Source: Algiphilus sp022763315 (GTDB lineage Bacteria > Pseudomonadota > Gammaproteobacteria > Nevskiales > Nevskiaceae). Taken from it: a DNA stretch of 64,000 bases. Below the pieces are notes generated by a model. That model did not search any database. It was not told the DNA's origin and saw nothing but the letters and a program-made list of their open reading frames with translations. Below are positions 45,201 to 56,100 of the stretch, one piece after another. The stretch lies in the NCBI RefSeq assembly GCF_965249985.1, contig NZ_OZ252280.1. The stretch is one strand, 5' to 3'. A program made the translations under genes and the position numbers. The number at the start of each line of letters is the position of its first letter. The first letter of the stretch is position 1.

Positions 45201-47144
45201 GCGCTCGCGCTGGCCGTTCGCCAGCCCCGTCGGCGGTGGCAGCATCGCCTCGCTCGGGCGGTAGTCACGACTGTCGCCGAAGGTGCTGTCCAGGAAATCG
45301 AGCCAGTCGCGCACGCCGGGATAGGCCACCGCCAGGTCGGACAGCATGCCGGCGTACTGCGCGCCTTCGCCGGGGAATACGAAGGCCAGACGGCCCGGCA
45401 TTGCGCCCTTGCCGGCGCACAGCCCACCGCGCGTCCGAAAGTCGGTGGTCCCTGCCGTGAGGCGTTCGCGCGCTTTCGCCAGCTGCTTGCGTGCATCGTC
45501 GGTATCGCGCGCGGTCAACGCCAGGCGCTGCACATCCTCGCCGTGCGCATCGCGCTGTGCCTCGGCTTCCTGCGCCAGGGCCTTGGCCACGGCCGGCAAG
45601 CCCGCCGCGTCCTCGCGCGTCAAGTACGCCGTCACGGCGTCGATACGCGCAACCACCGCGTCCGCATCGGGGCCGGCGAACACGAGCAACTCGGGCGGCG
45701 CCGCGTGCCACTGCGCAGCTTCGGGTACGGATACCTGATGGCGCTTAGCGCTCGGGCGATACTCTTCGAGCACGGCATGCGCGTTGATGCCGCCGAAGCC
45801 GAAGGCGTTGACCCCGGCACGGCGCGGCGTTTCCAGGGCGTGTACCCAGGGCCGCGTCTCGGTGTTGATGTAGAACGGTGTCGCCTCGATACCGAGGTCC
45901 GGATGGACCTCCTCGCACAAGGTCGGCGGCAGGACCTTGTGGTGCAGCGCCAGAGCTGACTTGATCAGCGCAGCGCTGCCCGCGGCCGGAATACAGTGCG
46001 AGATCATCGACTTGACCGAGCCCAGCGCCACGCGTGGCGCACCCGCCTGACGCTTACCGAATACCTCGGCCAGCGACGCGATCTCGGTCTGGTCACCCAG
46101 CGGAATGCCTGTGCCGTGCGCTTCCAACAAACCCACGCTACGCGGGTCCACGCCGGATGCTTCGTATGCGCGCTTCAGCGCCAGCACCTCGCCCTCAAAG
46201 CGTGGCGCGAGCAGACCCTTGGCGCGGCCGTCGCTTGCGGTGCCCAAGCCTTTGACGACAGCGTAGATGCGATCGCCGTCGGCTTCTGCGTCGGCCAGCC
46301 GTTTCAGCACCAGCATGCCGGCGCCTTCGCCGAGCAGCGTGCCACCCGCCTCGGTGGAGAAAGGCCGGATCTTGCCGCGCGACAACGCGTTGATCTGGCA
46401 AAAGATCATGAACAACTGCGGTGGCGTGTGCGCCTGCACACCGCCCGCCAGCAACATGTCACAGCGTCCCGCGTGCAACTCGCGCGCGGCAAGCTCCACT
46501 GAGATCAGCGACGACGCGCACGCCGCATCGATTATGTAATTCGGCCCCATCAAGTCGAGGCGATTGGCGATCATGCCGGTGGTGACATTGGGTACGACGC
46601 CGGGCGCCATCTCCGCGTTGAAGGCGGGGAGTTGTGCCTTTAAACGCTTCCGTACCTCGACCAACTCGGCATCGCTGATGTCCGGCCGCGCCGCGCGCAG
46701 CGCCTGCAAGGTCTGATCGACGACCATGCCGTGCTGCATCACCGTCGAATAGCCACGATTGACGTAGGTGCCGCGTCCAAGGATCACGCCAGCGCGCTCT
46801 GGGTCGTAGCCGCCACGGGCATAGCCGGCGTCCTGCAATGCATCCCGTGCGAGCTTCAAGGCCAGATAGTGATCCGGTTCGCCGCCATCGATCGAGGACG
46901 GCATGATTCCGTACTCTGAAGGATTGAACTCGGCGAGATCGCGCAGGAAACCGCCCTGATTCGTGTAGATGCGGTCGTTTTCCTTGCTGCCCGGATCCAG
47001 GTACGGCCCGGTCCACTCGGCGTCCGCCGGCCCCACCGCATCGACCTTGTCGAGGATGTTCTGCCAGAAAGCTTGCGCGTTGGCGGCGCCGGCATAACAG
47101 CCGGCGACGCCGACAATGGCAATGTCGGCCGGTACCTGGCTCAT
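42222..47144 (-). CDS. type I PKS/PUFA-synthase-like protein: KS-AT-DH-PPTase
   Basis: A 1640-residue megasynthase subunit. KS (about 1-460): Cys209 in IIDAACASSLISVELAARE, first histidine in EAHGTGIPLGD, second in SVKSMISHCIPAAGSAAL. AT (about 570-900): FVFPGEGAQYAGML and Ser688 in GHSTGENSALV. An Ala/Pro linker (about 960-1060) is followed by a hot-dog DH-like region (about 1090-1370; DHTFGDP, then LPIPVMPFTFSMELVAEAAAEL, later FHGPRLRGVQKLL). The C-terminal Sfp-type phosphopantetheinyl transferase (about 1440-1640) has GRIAAKEAARL, ISIAHAGGHAVACA, GIDYQPE and WSAKEAAAKALG. No ACP or KR is present, so it must work in trans with the 3005-residue partner, whose stop codon is four bases upstream of its ATG. 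Confidence 0.92.
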   Translation of the reverse strand: MSQVPADIAIVGVAGCYAGAANAQAFWQNILDKVDAVGPADAEWTGPYLDPGSKENDRIYTNQGGFLRDLAEFNPSEYGIMPSSIDGGEPDHYLALKLARDALQDAGYARGGYDPERAGVILGRGTYVNRGYSTVMQHGMVVDQTLQALRAARPDISDAELVEVRKRLKAQLPAFNAEMAPGVVPNVTTGMIANRLDLMGPNYIIDAACASSLISVELAARELHAGRCDMLLAGGVQAHTPPQLFMIFCQINALSRGKIRPFSTEAGGTLLGEGAGMLVLKRLADAEADGDRIYAVVKGLGTASDGRAKGLLAPRFEGEVLALKRAYEASGVDPRSVGLLEAHGTGIPLGDQTEIASLAEVFGKRQAGAPRVALGSVKSMISHCIPAAGSAALIKSALALHHKVLPPTLCEEVHPDLGIEATPFYINTETRPWVHALETPRRAGVNAFGFGGINAHAVLEEYRPSAKRHQVSVPEAAQWHAAPPELLVFAGPDADAVVARIDAVTAYLTREDAAGLPAVAKALAQEAEAQRDAHGEDVQRLALTARDTDDARKQLAKARERLTAGTTDFRTRGGLCAGKGAMPGRLAFVFPGEGAQYAGMLSDLAVAYPGVRDWLDFLDSTFGDSRDYRPSEAMLPPPTGLANGQRERLEQALFDMDLASESVFTASQALYGLLQDVGVRPALMVGHSTGENSALVASNTVRASDREDLAGISRALNAIYRDLEADGQIHSGSLLTVGALNAEARAAALGETADALTLAMDNCPNQAVYFGTREDIAKAHEQLSAAGGICSELPFGRAYHTHWFAPVEAAFRAFYAELDMGPGDVPLYSCSTATPFPTEPDAIRDTACGQWSRRVRFVETIERLYEDGVRVFVEVGPSANLSAFIGDILAGRDDVAAVATNSRRQPDVKQYHSALAQLWALGALATPSAVFAHRAIEAADLDAPSVKAKPRMHLNLQIPQVQLTPDMLPALPQPEVPVAPPAEADDAPAAALPRSPSASPAPAEAPARDVSDAAPMAAPAQPSTAEDPRGAWVRSHFALMQTFLENQQRVWAAATGGTLPGPGSRAPPVPAAVDTRPLLGRIVSRDGQNLEVQRTLDINHDLFLWDHTFGDPPSQRDPSLLPIPVMPFTFSMELVAEAAAELMGADRVITGMEESRGHRWLTLDDGQLSLRVTVQRESDDSAYGRVYLDAADGPAGGVLVFEARVRFAEAYAPSPTPITWSGSAEWPAVANPEGQLYTHGMFHGPRLRGVQKLLRWAPEAIEAQMTCLPTDDYFSHTAAPRFCFDAALLDAAGQLAGYWLSEHYGWRNNCFPFRVGAFQVFGPPPAPGTAITGRGRIGLSDAQSLSAQFDLILPDGTLYARVEAWQSRTFAVPQRLFAYRLSPSTRMLSESVAMPAPEGWVLREVPVFEGNFLEGGGGIWKNMLAHLALSREERAHFYALPNKGRRRGEWLMGRIAAKEAARLWISEHYGIELASADIRIVADERGAPRLQCALLGERPPPTISIAHAGGHAVACAAPPGIAPGIDYQPEAGVAISDVAHGGLTADDLQVAGSDSPGTVLALWSAKEAAAKALGTGLQGRPQDWRVARATLDAQGNGSVDIEIGAHRIPVLIMRKGDNASMALAAIAAAHSAATAHVASV

Positions 47145-47148
47145 GCTG

Positions 47149-50100
47149 TCAGGCGCCGGCCAGCCGGTTCAGCGCCTTCGAGGCATTGCTCTCGGCATTC
47201 TCGAATGCCAGATGCACACTGCCCTGCGCGTCCACCACCCACGCGTCGTAGTGCGCGTACTCGGCGTTGCTATCGCCGCGGGCGCGCCACAAAACACGCA
47301 ACCCGTCGCGCGGCAGTTCGCCGGCGTAACGGCGAATGACACCAACGCTGCTGGGCAAGGCGGATGTGTCATGGCAGTGCCGCGACCACACCCACGCCAA
47401 CTGCGGGAGGCAGTCCAGAAGGGCCGGGTCGAGCACCCAGCCCACGCCATCCAGGCCGAATTCGGCCGGGTTGCTGGCGGTAATCCCGCCGTCGATCCCG
47501 TCCGCCGACAACTGCAGCAAACCATGCATGCGTTGGAAGCGCGGGCCGTGGAAGAGCCAATCGGCATAGGCCTGCGCCGCGGGCTTGGTCGTCGTATCGC
47601 CCGTCAGATCGGCAACGGCGTCACCGAGTACCGGCGCTTCCGGCAAACGTTCGACGATGTGCGCATTGGCGCGGTAGCAGGCGCGCTGGTGATTGCTCGG
47701 GTCCACGATCTCCAGCTTGACGATCTGGCCACCGGCGTCCGAGTGGCTGGATGCCCGCGCGCGCAGAATCAGGCGCTTGGGCGCGTTCTGCTCCAGGCGG
47801 ATGCCGGAGAGCACACGCAGATCGCGCAGCTCGTGCACGCGCCAGCCCGGCCAGCCCGCCTCCGCCATGGCCGCCATCCACTCGGCGGCCGCGGTCGCGG
47901 GAACGACCGCAATGCCGTCCAGCTGGTGATCGGACAGCCAAGGGTCCGATTCGAGGCTGAGCGTCTGTTCAAGCTCCAATGCACCGCCACTGCCCATGCG
48001 CAGTTCGCCGCGCAGCATCGCCGAGCCCGGCGCAGGCCGCGCATCCGCCGGCACACCGCCCTCGGATGCATTCCACGGGCCTTCGCCGATGACGACTTCC
48101 ACCTCGTGCCGCGGGCCATACGCCACTTCCTGCAGGAAATAGTCGCAACCCGCGTCGAGGGGAATCGGCACCACACCACGGCTGCGGAAGGCCTGCTTGA
48201 CCGCCTCCGTCGCCATGCCCGCATCCCAGGGGCCCCAGTTCAACGAAACGACGCGCGTCTGCGGCCAGTGCCGCGACAACTGCCACGCCAGGCGGTTCAG
48301 CGCCTCATTCGCAGCAGCGTAGTCGCCCTGGCCACGGTTGCCATAGCGGCCCGCCACCGAAGTGAAGAAGGCTAGCAACTTGAGCTGTTCGGGGCGCAGT
48401 GCCTTCGTCAACGCCACGGCGGAGTCCACCTTCGTGCCGAACACGCGCGCGAAGGAATCCGGCGTCTTGTCGACGATCAGCTTGTCTTCGATGACGCCCG
48501 CCCCGTGCAGCACCGCGTCCAGGCGCCCATAACGCGCATAGACGTCATCTACCAGCGCCTGCACAGCCTCGGCGTCGCGCACATCCACTGCACGGTAATC
48601 GACCGTTACACCCGCGCTTTCGAGGGCCTCGATGGCGCTGCGGATCTCGCGGTCCGCCAGCACGCGGCTCACCGCTCGGTCGATTTCCACCGGCTTGGGC
48701 GTTTGGCCGTTGGCCCGCGCCTGCGCCAGGAAGTGCTTCTTGAGCGCGGCCCCATCGGCTGCAGCGGCCAGCGCAGCCGATTCCGGCTCGGGCCGGGCGC
48801 TGCGGCCCGCCAGCACCATCGTCATGCCCGGTCGCGCCAGCCGCTGGAGGACGCTCGCGGTAATGCCGCGGGCGCCGCCGGTGGCAAATACCACCCAGTC
48901 GCCCTCCGGCTCCAGATGCGGGGCAAAGCGGGTGTCCTGCAGCGGTTCCTCGACCGTTGCCGAGGTGTAGCGGGCATCGCCCACATAACCCACTTCCGGC
49001 AACTGTTCGGTGCTCGCCAGTTCCTCAAGCAGCAGCTGCGCAATGCTCTCCGCAGTCTGGCCGTTGAAGTCGACCGGACGCAGGTGCGCGTCTGGCCATT
49101 CCTGACGCGCGCAGTTGAGCAGGCCCACGATTCCGCCTGCCACGGTGGCACCATCGGCAACCGAATCCCGGCCCAGGGTGCCGCCCAGACGGGTGGCCGC
49201 CACGAGGCGGGGTGCTGGCATGTCCGACAGTGCACGCACGGCTGCGAAACAGGCATGGACAGCGGCCCGCCCTGCCTCGAGATCCGCCGCGCCGTCATCA
49301 TGATCGGCGCCATGGAGCCCATGCAGCAGGACCGTACCGGCCAGAGGCTGATCCAGCCCCTGGTAGGCAGTGCGGATATCCGCCTCGTCACGCGCGCCAC
49401 TGCAGATGGGCGTCAACCCGGCTTTTTCGGCCTGTGCGGCCAGCGCCCGTGCGTAGACGCCATCTTCCCCATCACCGAGGATCAGCACGCTGCCTGTGAG
49501 CGTCGTGCGCTCCCGCACACCGGCAATCTCGCGCGGCCGGATGACGTAGCGCGCCACGCGCGCATCGGCTTGCATGGCCGAGTCCGCACTGCTGCTGCCG
49601 CTCTCGTCGGCAGTCGTGGCGGTCGCTTCGCTCGCTGCCGCCGGTGCTGCACCCGCCAGACCGGCAAGCTCGGCAAGCAAGGCGCGCAATGAGCGCGCGC
49701 CGGTGAAGCGGTCCATATCCGACTGCATCGCGCCGGCAACGGATTCTGGCGCGTGCTTCGCGAAGGCGCCCACGATCTCCACCCGCTTGATGGAATCAAT
49801 GCCCAGATCGGCTTCGAGGTCGGCGTCGAGGCCAATCATGTCTTCCGGATAGCCCGTGCGGTCGGCCACCAGTGCCAGCAGCGCGGCCTGCGCGTCGAAA
49901 TCTGCGGCGGGCGCCGCTGCCGTGGCCGTCGCTGGCTGCGTTGTCGCTGCCGCCCCCCTCGCGGGCAACGCCGCGAGCAGCGCCGCCAATGACTTCGCGG
50001 CCGTGAAGCGCTCCATATCGGCTTGCATGGCGTCGGCGATGCCTGCGGGCGCTTGCTTGGCGAAAGCGCCCACGATCTCGACCCGCTTGATGGAGTCAAT

Positions 50101-53100
50101 GCCCAGGTCGGCTTCCAGATCGGCGTCGAGGCTGATCATCTCCTCCGGATAACCGGTGCGGTCGGCCACCAGCGCCAGTAGCGCGGCTTGGGCGTCAAAA
50201 GCCGGGCCGGCCGTGGCCGGCGTGGCGGGTGCCGAAGGCGTCGCGGCTGGCGCAGCCTCGGGCAGCGCCGCGAGAAGCGCCTGCAGCGACCGGGCACCGG
50301 TGAAGCGCTCCATATCCGCTTGCATGGCGTCGGCCAGCGCGGCGGGCGCCTGCTTGGCGAAGGCGCCGACGATCTCGACGCGCTTGATGGAATCAATGCC
50401 CAGGTCGGCTTCCAGATCCGCATCCAGGCCGATCATCTCTTCCGGGTACCCGGTCCGGTCCGCGACAAGGGCGAGCAACGCCGCCTTGGCATCGAATGCC
50501 GATGTCGTTTCGCCAGGCACCCCAGCGCCGGTCTCAACCGCGGCGGCTGCGACGGCCGCGGCCGGTTCCGCGGGCAATGCGTGCAACAACGCCTGCAACG
50601 AACGCGCGCCCGTGTAGCGCTCCATATCCGCCTGCATGGCGCCTGCGACGGCCGCCGGCGCTTGCTTGGCAAAGGCGCCGACAATTTCGACCCGCTTGAT
50701 GGAGTCGATCCCCAGGTCGGCTTCGAGATCCGCATCCAGCGCGATCATGTCCTCGGGATAGCCGGTGCGGTCAGCCACTAGCGCGACCAGTACCGCCTGC
50801 GCGTCAAAGGCCGGCGCAGCCGGTGCGGACTCGGCAGCCGCTTGTGGTGTTGCGGTGTGGCTTGCTTCGGCCTGTTGATCTCCCGCCGGCTGCACCGGGG
50901 CGGCCGGTGCTGTCGCCGCGGCTGTCACTGGCGCCGGTGGCGCCACCGGGGCAGCCGAGGCCGGCAGCTGCGCCGGCGGCATGGCGGGCATCGCAGCCGT
51001 GGCAGACGCATCCGCGGGAGCGCCGCCCAACACGCGGCTCATGACCTGTTCCTGCAGCTGGAGGAACTGCTGCATGGTCTGCTGATAGGCCGCGAGGGCT
51101 TCATGGCCCATGCCTGCGGGCATGGCGCGAGTGGCTGGGGCAGCGGCCTGCGGGGCAGCGGCAACCGTGGGTGCGCTGTGCGTTTGCGGTGCCGCAGCAG
51201 CCTGCGCAGCGGCAGGGGCAGCGATGGGCGCTGCAGGCGCTTGCGCCGCCTGCTGAGCGCGCTTGCGCGCTTGCTGCTGACGCTCCAGCGTCAGCGGCGG
51301 CTCGCTGCCACTGCGGCGTTCCTTGTCATCCTTCGGTCGCGCACAGCCACCCGACACGTAGAACGCCGTTGCGGGTTCCTCCGCCGGCTTCAACAAGCTG
51401 GGCAGCGCGTTCAAGCTTGGCCATGCAAGCCCGCGGTCGGCAAACAACCGCGACACGTCGACGTCCACACCACCGCACAGCAACTCCGCAAGTGCATTGA
51501 GAGCACCGCGCAGCCCACCGCCCTGGCCATCCAGGCTCACGATGCTGACATCGCGGTCGTGCAGTGTGGCGCGCGCCATGCCGCCACAGATGGCCTTCGG
51601 CCCGCATTCGATGAAGCAGTCGATGCCATCGTCGGCCATGGCCTGCACTTCGCGGACAAACTCCACCGGCGCCAACAGGTGCCCTTTCAAACGCTCGGCA
51701 ATGGCTGCGGGATCGTCGCTGTACGGCGCACCGTGGTTGCCATAGAGGGTGCAGTGCGGTGCGGAGAACGTCGCCGCATCGATGGCCGCGTTCAACGGCG
51801 CCTGTGCGGCCGCCACCAATTCCGTATGGAAAGCGCCGGAGACAGGCAAGCGCGTGGCACGCAGCTGCTGTGCCTTGGCCGCCTCAACCACCGCGTTCAC
51901 GGCCGCCTCCTCACCCGAAATGACGACCTGCTCGGGCGCGTTGTGGTTGGCGATCCATACGCGGCCCGCCTCGACCAGCAACGCTTCGACCTGCTCCCGC
52001 GTGGCTTGCACGGCCGCCATGGCGCCGGCGTTGTCGCCCGCGGCATCCGCCATTGCGGCACCCCGCGCGGCGGACAGGCGCAGGAAATCGGCGCGATCGA
52101 TGACACCGGCTGCGTGGAGCGCGGTGTACTCGCCGTAGCTGTGGCCTGCCACGGCCTCCGGCTTGACGCCGAGCTGCGCCAGCCAATCCAGATATCCCAC
52201 CGACAGCGCACCGATCGCGGGCTGCGCGAAGTGCGTATTGGTGACCGCTTTCTGCTGCGCATCACGCGCGGCATCGCTGAAAGCGGCGTGCGGCCACATG
52301 ATGCTGGACATGGGTTGCGGCAGCACGCCGCGCAAGGCGTCGTCGGCCTGCTCCACGGCGCCGCGCAGCGCTTCGGCGTAGAGGGCGGCTTCGCGGCCCA
52401 TGCCCACCGACTGCGCTCCCTGCCCCGGGAACAGCAAGCCAATGCGGCTGCGCTTACGACGCGCAGTGTTGCACTGAATGCCAGGCGGCAAAGGCTTGTT
52501 GTCGGTCAGATGCGCGTGCAACGCAGCCAGTTGCTGGCGCAGCGTGTCGTGACTGTCCGCAGTGAAGGCGGCCACGCATGCGGCATCGGCGACCGAGGCC
52601 CCGGCCGCGGAGACAGCGTGGGCGATTTCGGCAATGCCAAGCGCATCACCGGCATCCAACGCCTTGGCGACTTGGGCCACCTGTTTGCCCAGGCCCTCTG
52701 CGTCGTGGGCGCGGAAGGCGAACAGCTCCCACGGCCAGCGCCGCGCGCCAACGGCGTCGGGCTGCGCGTAGTTGCCGCGGTACTCCTCAAGCACCGCATG
52801 GAAATTCGTACCGCCGAAACCGAAGGCGGAGACACCACCACGCCGCGGATGATCGGCGCTTTGCAGCCAGGGCCGCGGCGCATCCAGCAGGTAGGCCGGC
52901 GAGTCTTCCGCGCCGATGACATCAATGGGGTCTTCGACACCGACATGCGCCGGCAACACACGATGATGCAGAGAGAGCGCCACCTTGATGAGGCCGCTGA
53001 CACCGGCGGCGCACTTGGTGTGGCCCAGGATCGTCTTGATGGAGCCCAGCGCCACGCTCTTGGGAGGCGCACCGCATTCGCGCCAGGTGCGCGTGATGGT

Positions 53101-56100
53101 TTCGGCCTCGGCGCGGTCGCCCACCGGCGTGCCGGTGCCGTGCGCCTCGACCAGTTCGACGGTTTCGGGACCAAAGCCAGCCTTGCGATACACGCGATCC
53201 AGCGCGCGCATCTGGCCTTCCGGGCGCGGCGCGGTCATGCCCAGCGCCTTGCCATCGGAAGAGCCTGCCGCCGCTTTGATCACCGCATAGATGCGATCGC
53301 CGTCCGCCTCAGCATCGGCCAGGCGCTTGAGCACCACCATCGCCACACCTTCGGAGATGGCGATGCCGTCGGCATTCTTGTCAAAGGTCCGCGGTATGCC
53401 CTTGGGCGACAGCGCTTGTGTCTTGGCGAAGCAGAGGAAACCATGCGGGCCCTGCACCGTATCGACGCCACCGGCGATGGCGACATTGGACCGCCCCGCC
53501 TCCAGTTCCTGGGTGGCGAGGGTCACCGCCGCAAGCGACGAACCGCAGGCAGCATCCACCGTGAAATTCAAGCCGCCGAAGTCCATGCGGTTGGCGACGC
53601 GTCCGGCGGCGACGTTCTGCAGCACGCCGGCAAAGGATTCATTGGTCCATTCCGGCAGGCGCTCCCAAGCGCCGTCATCCGGAAGCTCGACGAAGCGTGG
53701 CAGTTCGGCGCGCACGCCGTACTGCATACCCAGGTCACCGACACCGCCCCCTGCGCCCAGAATGATGGAGGTGTTTTCGCGGTCGAAGTCGTCCGTGAAT
53801 CCGGCGTCTTCCAACGCTCGCGCCGTGCATTCCAGCGACAGCAGCTGCATCGGATCGATGGACTTCATGGAGCGCGGCGGGATACCGAAGCGCAGCGGGT
53901 CGAATGTGATTTCGTCGAGAAAGCCACCCCACTTCGAATACACCTTGTCCCGGGCATGCATGTCCGGGTCGTAGTACAGACGCCAGTCCCAACGCTCCTT
54001 CGGCACCTCACGGATGATGCTGACCTTCTGCATCACGTTGTGCCAGAAGCTGTCTGCATCCTCCGCTCCGGGCAGCACCATGCCGATACCGACGATAGCG
54101 ACATCGGAAGGCTGCGCCTGTTGTACACGCGCCTCGACATCGGATTCGATGTCCACCAGCTGACGCGTGCCTTGACGACAGACTGCCTCGTGCAGCTCAG
54201 CCACAGGGATCACCTGGTCGCGCATGGTGGCGACCTGGCCGATCATGTACATGCCGTCGCGCTTCTGCTGCTCGGCATCGATTTCGATGATCCTCCCGCT
54301 GTCGTCGCGGGTCTTGCCCTTGGAGGCCAGACGCAGACGGCCCAGGTTGAGATCCTCCAGCCGGTCCCGGATTTCCTCGGCTGCTTCACCCGCCGCCAAC
54401 AGCGCGCGGCGGGTGTCGTGAAATTCCCGCGCGAAGGCGGTGTCAACGCAGCGGGTGGCGTGACCGGGGCCGGTTTCCAGGCTGGTGGTACGCCGACAGG
54501 CCAGTGCCTCGTCCTGGAAGCCCTGCACGATAGCTCCACTGGAGACAATCTCCTGCGTGAAGAGATAGGCCGTGCCCATCAAACCGCCCACGCGAATACC
54601 CCGCTCCGCCAGCGGCGCCGTTAGTGCCGCCAGCATGGCGCCCGACACGGCGTCCGACAGCCCGCCGGCGAAGAGCACATGCACCTCCGGCGCGGTGTTG
54701 TCGTCAACCGCGTCAAGCAGTGCGGCAATCATCTGCTCCCACAGCGGGAAGCTGGCGATGGGGCCGATATGGCCGCCGCATTCGCGTCCTTCAAAGACGA
54801 AACGACGCGCGCCTTGCTCGTAGTACATCTTGAGCAGCTGCGGCGCGGGCACATGGATATAGGCCGGAATGCCGCGCGATTCGAACTGCTGGGCCTGATC
54901 GGGCCGTCCACCCGCGATCAGCGCGAAGGGAGGCTTGTGCTTCCAGATCGCCTCGCACTGCTCGTCACGCAAGGCCTGCGGCACAAATCCGAGCATGCCC
55001 ACGCCCCACGGCAGGTCACCGGCCTTTTCCTTGGTTTCCGCGAGCAGCGCGTCCACCTGCTCGCCGCGCATCAATGCCAGCGCGAGGAAGGGCAATGCAC
55101 CGGCCTTGGCGACGTCAACGGCAAACTGTGCGCTGTCAGAAACGCGCGTCATCGGCCCTTGCACCAGCGGATAGCGTGTGCCGTGCGACACAGCCAGCGC
55201 GCTGCCTTCATCAAAGTGGCGCTGGCTGGCGGCGATGCGCAGGGAAGCGAAACTCTGGCCGCGGATCGTCTTGATCAGACGGCCGACGCGTTGCGCACCC
55301 AGTGCCACTGCGACACCAATACCCTGACCGATGGGACGCAGCTGTTCGTCACCCCATCCCACCATGGGTGCGAGTCGCTCGCGCCAGGCCTGGGCGGACA
55401 GGCTCTCCGCCTCCGCTTTGTCCAGCTGTTGCGTCGCCGCCTTCAGCGCGGCGCTGCCGGGACGTGCATAGACGCGGCAGGGCGCGCCCAAGGGTTCGCC
55501 AAGACTGCGGGTTTCCGAGCCATTGAGGCGGCCGATTTCCTGTTTTACATCCGCGTCCAGCGGACTTTCCGCACAGAGCAGAATCTGGTCATCGAGCACC
55601 ACGCCGGCCGCGCCGGCCGCGCGCAGTGCGGCCGCCGAATGCGGCCCAACGCCACCACGTACCAACAGCGGCAAGGTACTGTGCGCCAACCACTTCTGGG
55701 CCAGCACGTAGCTGGAATCCTCACCGCCCCAACCGGGCGCTTCGAAGCCACGGATGATGACGCCGTCCGGCTTCAGTTGGCCCATTTTCAAACTGCTTTC
55801 TGCAGTTTCAAGCAGCAGCCTGTCGCCCGTGCCCTGGCCGCGCTGCTTGCGCAGCGCGCGGGCGAGTTTGACCACCTCCGCACCCGGGCCCGCCGCGATC
55901 AACACCAGCGGGCGATCGTCCGGCGCTGCGCCAAGAATGCTCAGCCCCAACTCCACCTGCTCTGGCGTCACGCGCAAGCCAATCTCTCCGTGCGCGCACT
56001 CCTTGAGCAGGCGAGCGAAATGCGCCGCGGCACGTGCCGCGTCGTCATTGAACTCGAGATCCAGAACGCCAACCCCGCCGGCCCGAGCGGCAGATACCGC

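Noticed and set aside
50842..54624. 1260-codon open frame on the plus strand inside the 3005-residue synthase
   Set aside because: It is antisense to conserved KS, AT and ACP domains and is rich in Arg/His/Gly, typical of a shadow frame in GC-rich DNA.
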